From assembly GCA_937902805.1 (NCBI GenBank), contig CALEMB010000070.1, positions 1 to 8,620 on the forward strand: a DNA stretch of 8,620 nucleotides. The letters are read 5' to 3'. This document shows, piece after piece, positions 7,573 to 8,620 of the stretch; positions within the stretch are counted from its first letter, which is position 1, and each line of letters begins with the position of its first letter. Source of the stretch: an uncultured Bacteroidales bacterium (GTDB lineage Bacteria > Bacteroidota > Bacteroidia > Bacteroidales > F082). The position numbers and the translations under genes were made by a program. The notes under the pieces are model-generated. The model saw only the letters and a list, made by a program, of their open reading frames with translations. It was not told the DNA's origin and made no database searches.

Positions 7573-7580
7573 CAAAGATA
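7573..7580 (-). promoter_or_regulatory. Bacteroidota-type -7 box (TATCTTTG) for the lipoprotein gene
   Basis: On the minus strand TATCTTTG is a full match to TAnnTTTG, 50 bases before the lipoprotein ATG, implying a leader of roughly 44 bases. A -33 TTG at the usual spacing is missing; the nearest TTG (7593-7591) is only 10 bases from the box. Confidence 0.6.
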
Positions 7581-7616
7581 GTTTTTTTCGCAATAGGGTC
7601 TTTGGTGAGGTGATTT

Positions 7617-7640
7617 TGACTAAATGACTAAATGACTAAA
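7617..7640. repeat. Three perfect tandem copies of TGACTAAA
   Basis: Exact 8-bp units at 7617-7624, 7625-7632 and 7633-7640, about 37-60 bases upstream of the lipoprotein -7 box. They could be a slippage-prone microsatellite or repeated binding sites for a regulator; the sequence cannot tell which. Confidence 0.9.
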
Positions 7641-7660
7641 AAACTAGCGTCTGTCAGAAT

Positions 7661-7757
7661 GGTATCACAGAGGAATCACAAAGTTGCCTCAGAGTTACCT
7701 CGGAGCGCCTATAGCTTTGATATAGCGTTGCTATAGGCTTGCTATGGAGTTGGTGCC
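7661..7757. repeat. Degenerate tandem array of 11-bp units
   Basis: Nine consecutive units can be laid out, all starting with G: GGTATCACAGA, GGAATCACAAA, GTTGCCTCAGA, GTTACCTCGGA, GCGCCTATA (9 bp), GCTTTGATATA, GCGTTGCTATA, GGCTTGCTATG, GAGTTGGTGCC. Adjacent units resemble each other most (1 with 2, 3 with 4, 6 with 7 and 8), as if copied stepwise. Eight of nine are exactly 11 bp. A period that is not a multiple of three argues against coding use. Confidence 0.65.
7707..7738. other. 9-bp inverted repeat with an alternative inner hairpin
   Basis: GCCTATAGC (7707-7715) and GCTATAGGC (7730-7738) are perfect complements around a 14-base loop. The loop contains TATAGC (7721-7726), which can instead pair with GCTATA (7730-7735) across three bases. 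The two folds exclude each other. Both arise from units 5-8 of the 11-bp array, so the symmetry may be a by-product of the repeats. Confidence 0.55.
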
Positions 7758-7889
7758 TTTAATGTATTGTGTATTAAGATGTTATGGTATTGAATGAGGC
7801 TTATAAGTCTATCTATGCTACTTATCGAACACAAAAACAGACAGTTACAAGGGTTAATGTGGCTCATTCTGGTTTTTCTTTTGCGTTTG

Positions 7890-7920
7890 CAAAAATAAGA
7901 AAAGAAACCGGATTCTGCAA
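7890..7920 (-). promoter_or_regulatory. Promoter-like site with -33 TTG and -7 TATTTTTG, no gene directly downstream
   Basis: On the minus strand TTG (7920-7918), a 20-base gap and TATTTTTG (7897-7890) fit the Bacteroidota promoter model better than any other site in the window. Transcription would begin near 7882 and run through the 11-bp array. It could give a long leader (about 360 bases) for the lipoprotein gene or a separate small RNA. The -7 box overlaps the inverted repeat TTTTGC-GTTT-GCAAAA (7879-7894), a possible operator or hairpin. Confidence 0.5.
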
Positions 7921-7952
7921 GGTTTTTGCTCGAAAAAAAGTGATCCTTTGCA
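7916..7952 (-). terminator. Probable terminator hairpin after the upstream T9SS gene
   Basis: In the minus direction TGCAAAGG pairs with CCTTGCA (one bulge), and inside that stem an A/T stem (TTTTT with AAAAA) closes on CGAGC. It begins 24 bases after the stop of the T9SS gene and is followed by a T-rich tract (TTTCTTTTC, TTATTTTT). Its far arm overlaps the -33 element of the promoter-like site. Confidence 0.4.
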
Positions 7953-7976
7953 GTCATTTGACACCCCCCTCATTCT

Positions 7977-8620
7977 TCATTCCTTCACCACCTTGTCCGA
8001 AAACACTTGGCCGTCCTGCAGGGTGACGCGCACCGTGTAGATGCCAGCGGGCAGCCGGCTCATGTCGATACGCTCGAAGGCGTTGCCTTGTGAGAGAATC
8101 CTGCGGCCTTGCAGGTCGTAGAGTTCCACCAAGGAGGGCTGCACGTCGGGCGAGAATGCCATGCGCAGTTGGCTTTGCGTTGGATTGGGGTAGAAGGTGT
8201 AGGGACGGACTTTGACCATTCCCTCGTCGACGCTAACGGTGCCGTCGTGGTGGATAAAGAAATAGAAGATACCAGAGGCGTAGCTTTCCAAATCGATACT
8301 GGTTCCAGCCACGGCCATGACCTCGTTCCCCTCTTCGTCTGTGGCGGGAATGCATTGCTCTGTGCACAATTGGTAGTTCTCTACAGGCTTGCAGTATCGT
8401 TTCCATTCCACATTGAAATCCGGGTCCATCTTCACTGCATACGTAAGTTTTTGCCCAGAATAAGTATCTCGTTCCGAATACAAAAGGTAAAGAGCACCAT
8501 CCGACATCCGTTGGATGCCATGGCAAGTCGCCTCAGAACTCCATCCTGGCAGGTCATCGAACAGGATCAAGTTTTTCCGTTGCATGGTGCGCAAATCGTA
8601 TCTGACCACAGCTAAACCAT
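7977..8620 (-). CDS. C-terminal part of a T9SS type A cargo protein, 5' end beyond window
   Basis: The frame is open to the window edge (213 residues plus stop visible). A GTG at 8609 is in frame, but GLA precedes it with no stop, so it is probably internal and the true start lies outside. The last 75 or so residues are a clear type A T9SS sorting domain: TFYPNPTQSQLRMAF, then VELYDLQGRRI, DMSRLPAGIYTVRV and the end FSDKVVKE. The upstream part (YDLRTMQR, GALYLLYSE, MDPDFNVEWKRY, ASGIFYFFIHHDG) has short beta-strand blocks with aromatic and Asp-Gly turns, as in beta-propeller-like T9SS proteins of Bacteroidales, but too little is visible to name a fold. It is not a close relative of A or B outside the sorting domain. 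Expected location is the cell surface or outside; function unknown. Confidence 0.92.
   Translation of the reverse strand, partial: GLAVVRYDLRTMQRKNLILFDDLPGWSSEATCHGIQRMSDGALYLLYSERDTYSGQKLTYAVKMDPDFNVEWKRYCKPVENYQLCTEQCIPATDEEGNEVMAVAGTSIDLESYASGIFYFFIHHDGTVSVDEGMVKVRPYTFYPNPTQSQLRMAFSPDVQPSLVELYDLQGRRILSQGNAFERIDMSRLPAGIYTVRVTLQDGQVFSDKVVKE

Larger units (their letters stand above)
7523..7976. other. 454-bp A+T-rich intergenic region with repeats and a possible orphan promoter
   Basis: No convincing gene lies here; the short open frames on both strands lack family resemblance and overlap structured elements. Going in the minus direction it holds a terminator-like inverted repeat (7952-7916), a promoter-like site (7920-7890), an unmarked A+T-rich stretch (about 7880-7758), an 11-bp degenerate array (7757-7661), a triple TGACTAAA repeat (7640-7617), and the lipoprotein -7 box (7580-7573). 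Confidence 0.7.

Noticed and set aside
7742..7957. Short minus-strand frame (71 codons) in the intergenic region
   Set aside because: It overlaps the terminator-like and promoter-like elements and has no recognisable motif or plausible start context. A short version starting downstream of the promoter (MSHINPCNC...) was also not convincing.
7784..8026. Plus-strand frame of 80 codons crossing into the T9SS gene
   Set aside because: It overlaps the 3' end of a well-supported gene on the other strand and shows no family features.
8607..8609. GTG at 8609 as the true start of the upstream T9SS gene
   Set aside because: The frame stays open to the window edge and the following residues are not a signal peptide, which a T9SS cargo must have.

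Overview
The window looks like chromosomal DNA from a Bacteroidota species, most likely order Bacteroidales. Three genes encode secreted proteins of the type IX secretion system (T9SS) kind. A fourth encodes a lipoprotein. Start codons sit behind A/T-rich leaders without Shine-Dalgarno sequences, and the intergenic regions carry TAnnTTTG-type -7 promoter boxes typical of the phylum. Base composition is balanced in the genes and clearly richer in A+T between them. All four genes are on the minus strand, so transcription runs from high to low coordinates.

In transcription order: (1) 8620-7977 is the C-terminal part of a T9SS cargo protein whose 5' end lies outside the window. (2) 7976-7523 is a 454-bp gap. 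It holds a terminator-like inverted repeat, a promoter-like site with both -33 and -7 elements that no gene directly follows, a degenerate array of 11-bp units, a triple TGACTAAA repeat, and a TATCTTTG box for the next gene. (3) 7522-6500 is a 340-residue lipoprotein of unknown function. (4) 6499-6321 holds a weak terminator-like hairpin, a -7 box inside a small inverted repeat, and a strong 7-bp leader hairpin. (5) 6320-3192 is a 1042-residue multidomain T9SS protein (called B here). (6) 3156-1 is a close paralogue (A), 35 bp downstream of B and surely in the same operon. It is open to the window edge and lacks only its last roughly 100 residues.

A and B share one architecture: signal peptide, variable N-terminal region, Cys-rich FCT.N..YDFPA beta-sandwich region, Ig-like domain, PKD domain(s), two more Ig-like domains, repeats ending in Cys-Asp-Ser, a highly conserved module of about 90 residues, and (seen in B only) a type A T9SS sorting domain. 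They differ by whole modules. B has two PKD domains and two Cys-Asp-Ser repeats; A has one PKD domain and six repeats. The best reading is a surface or extracellular adhesin-like pair made by tandem duplication and then remodelled by loss or gain of internal repeats. The lipoprotein next door may be a surface partner, but that rests on position only. No RNA gene, insertion sequence, phage gene or CRISPR array was seen.
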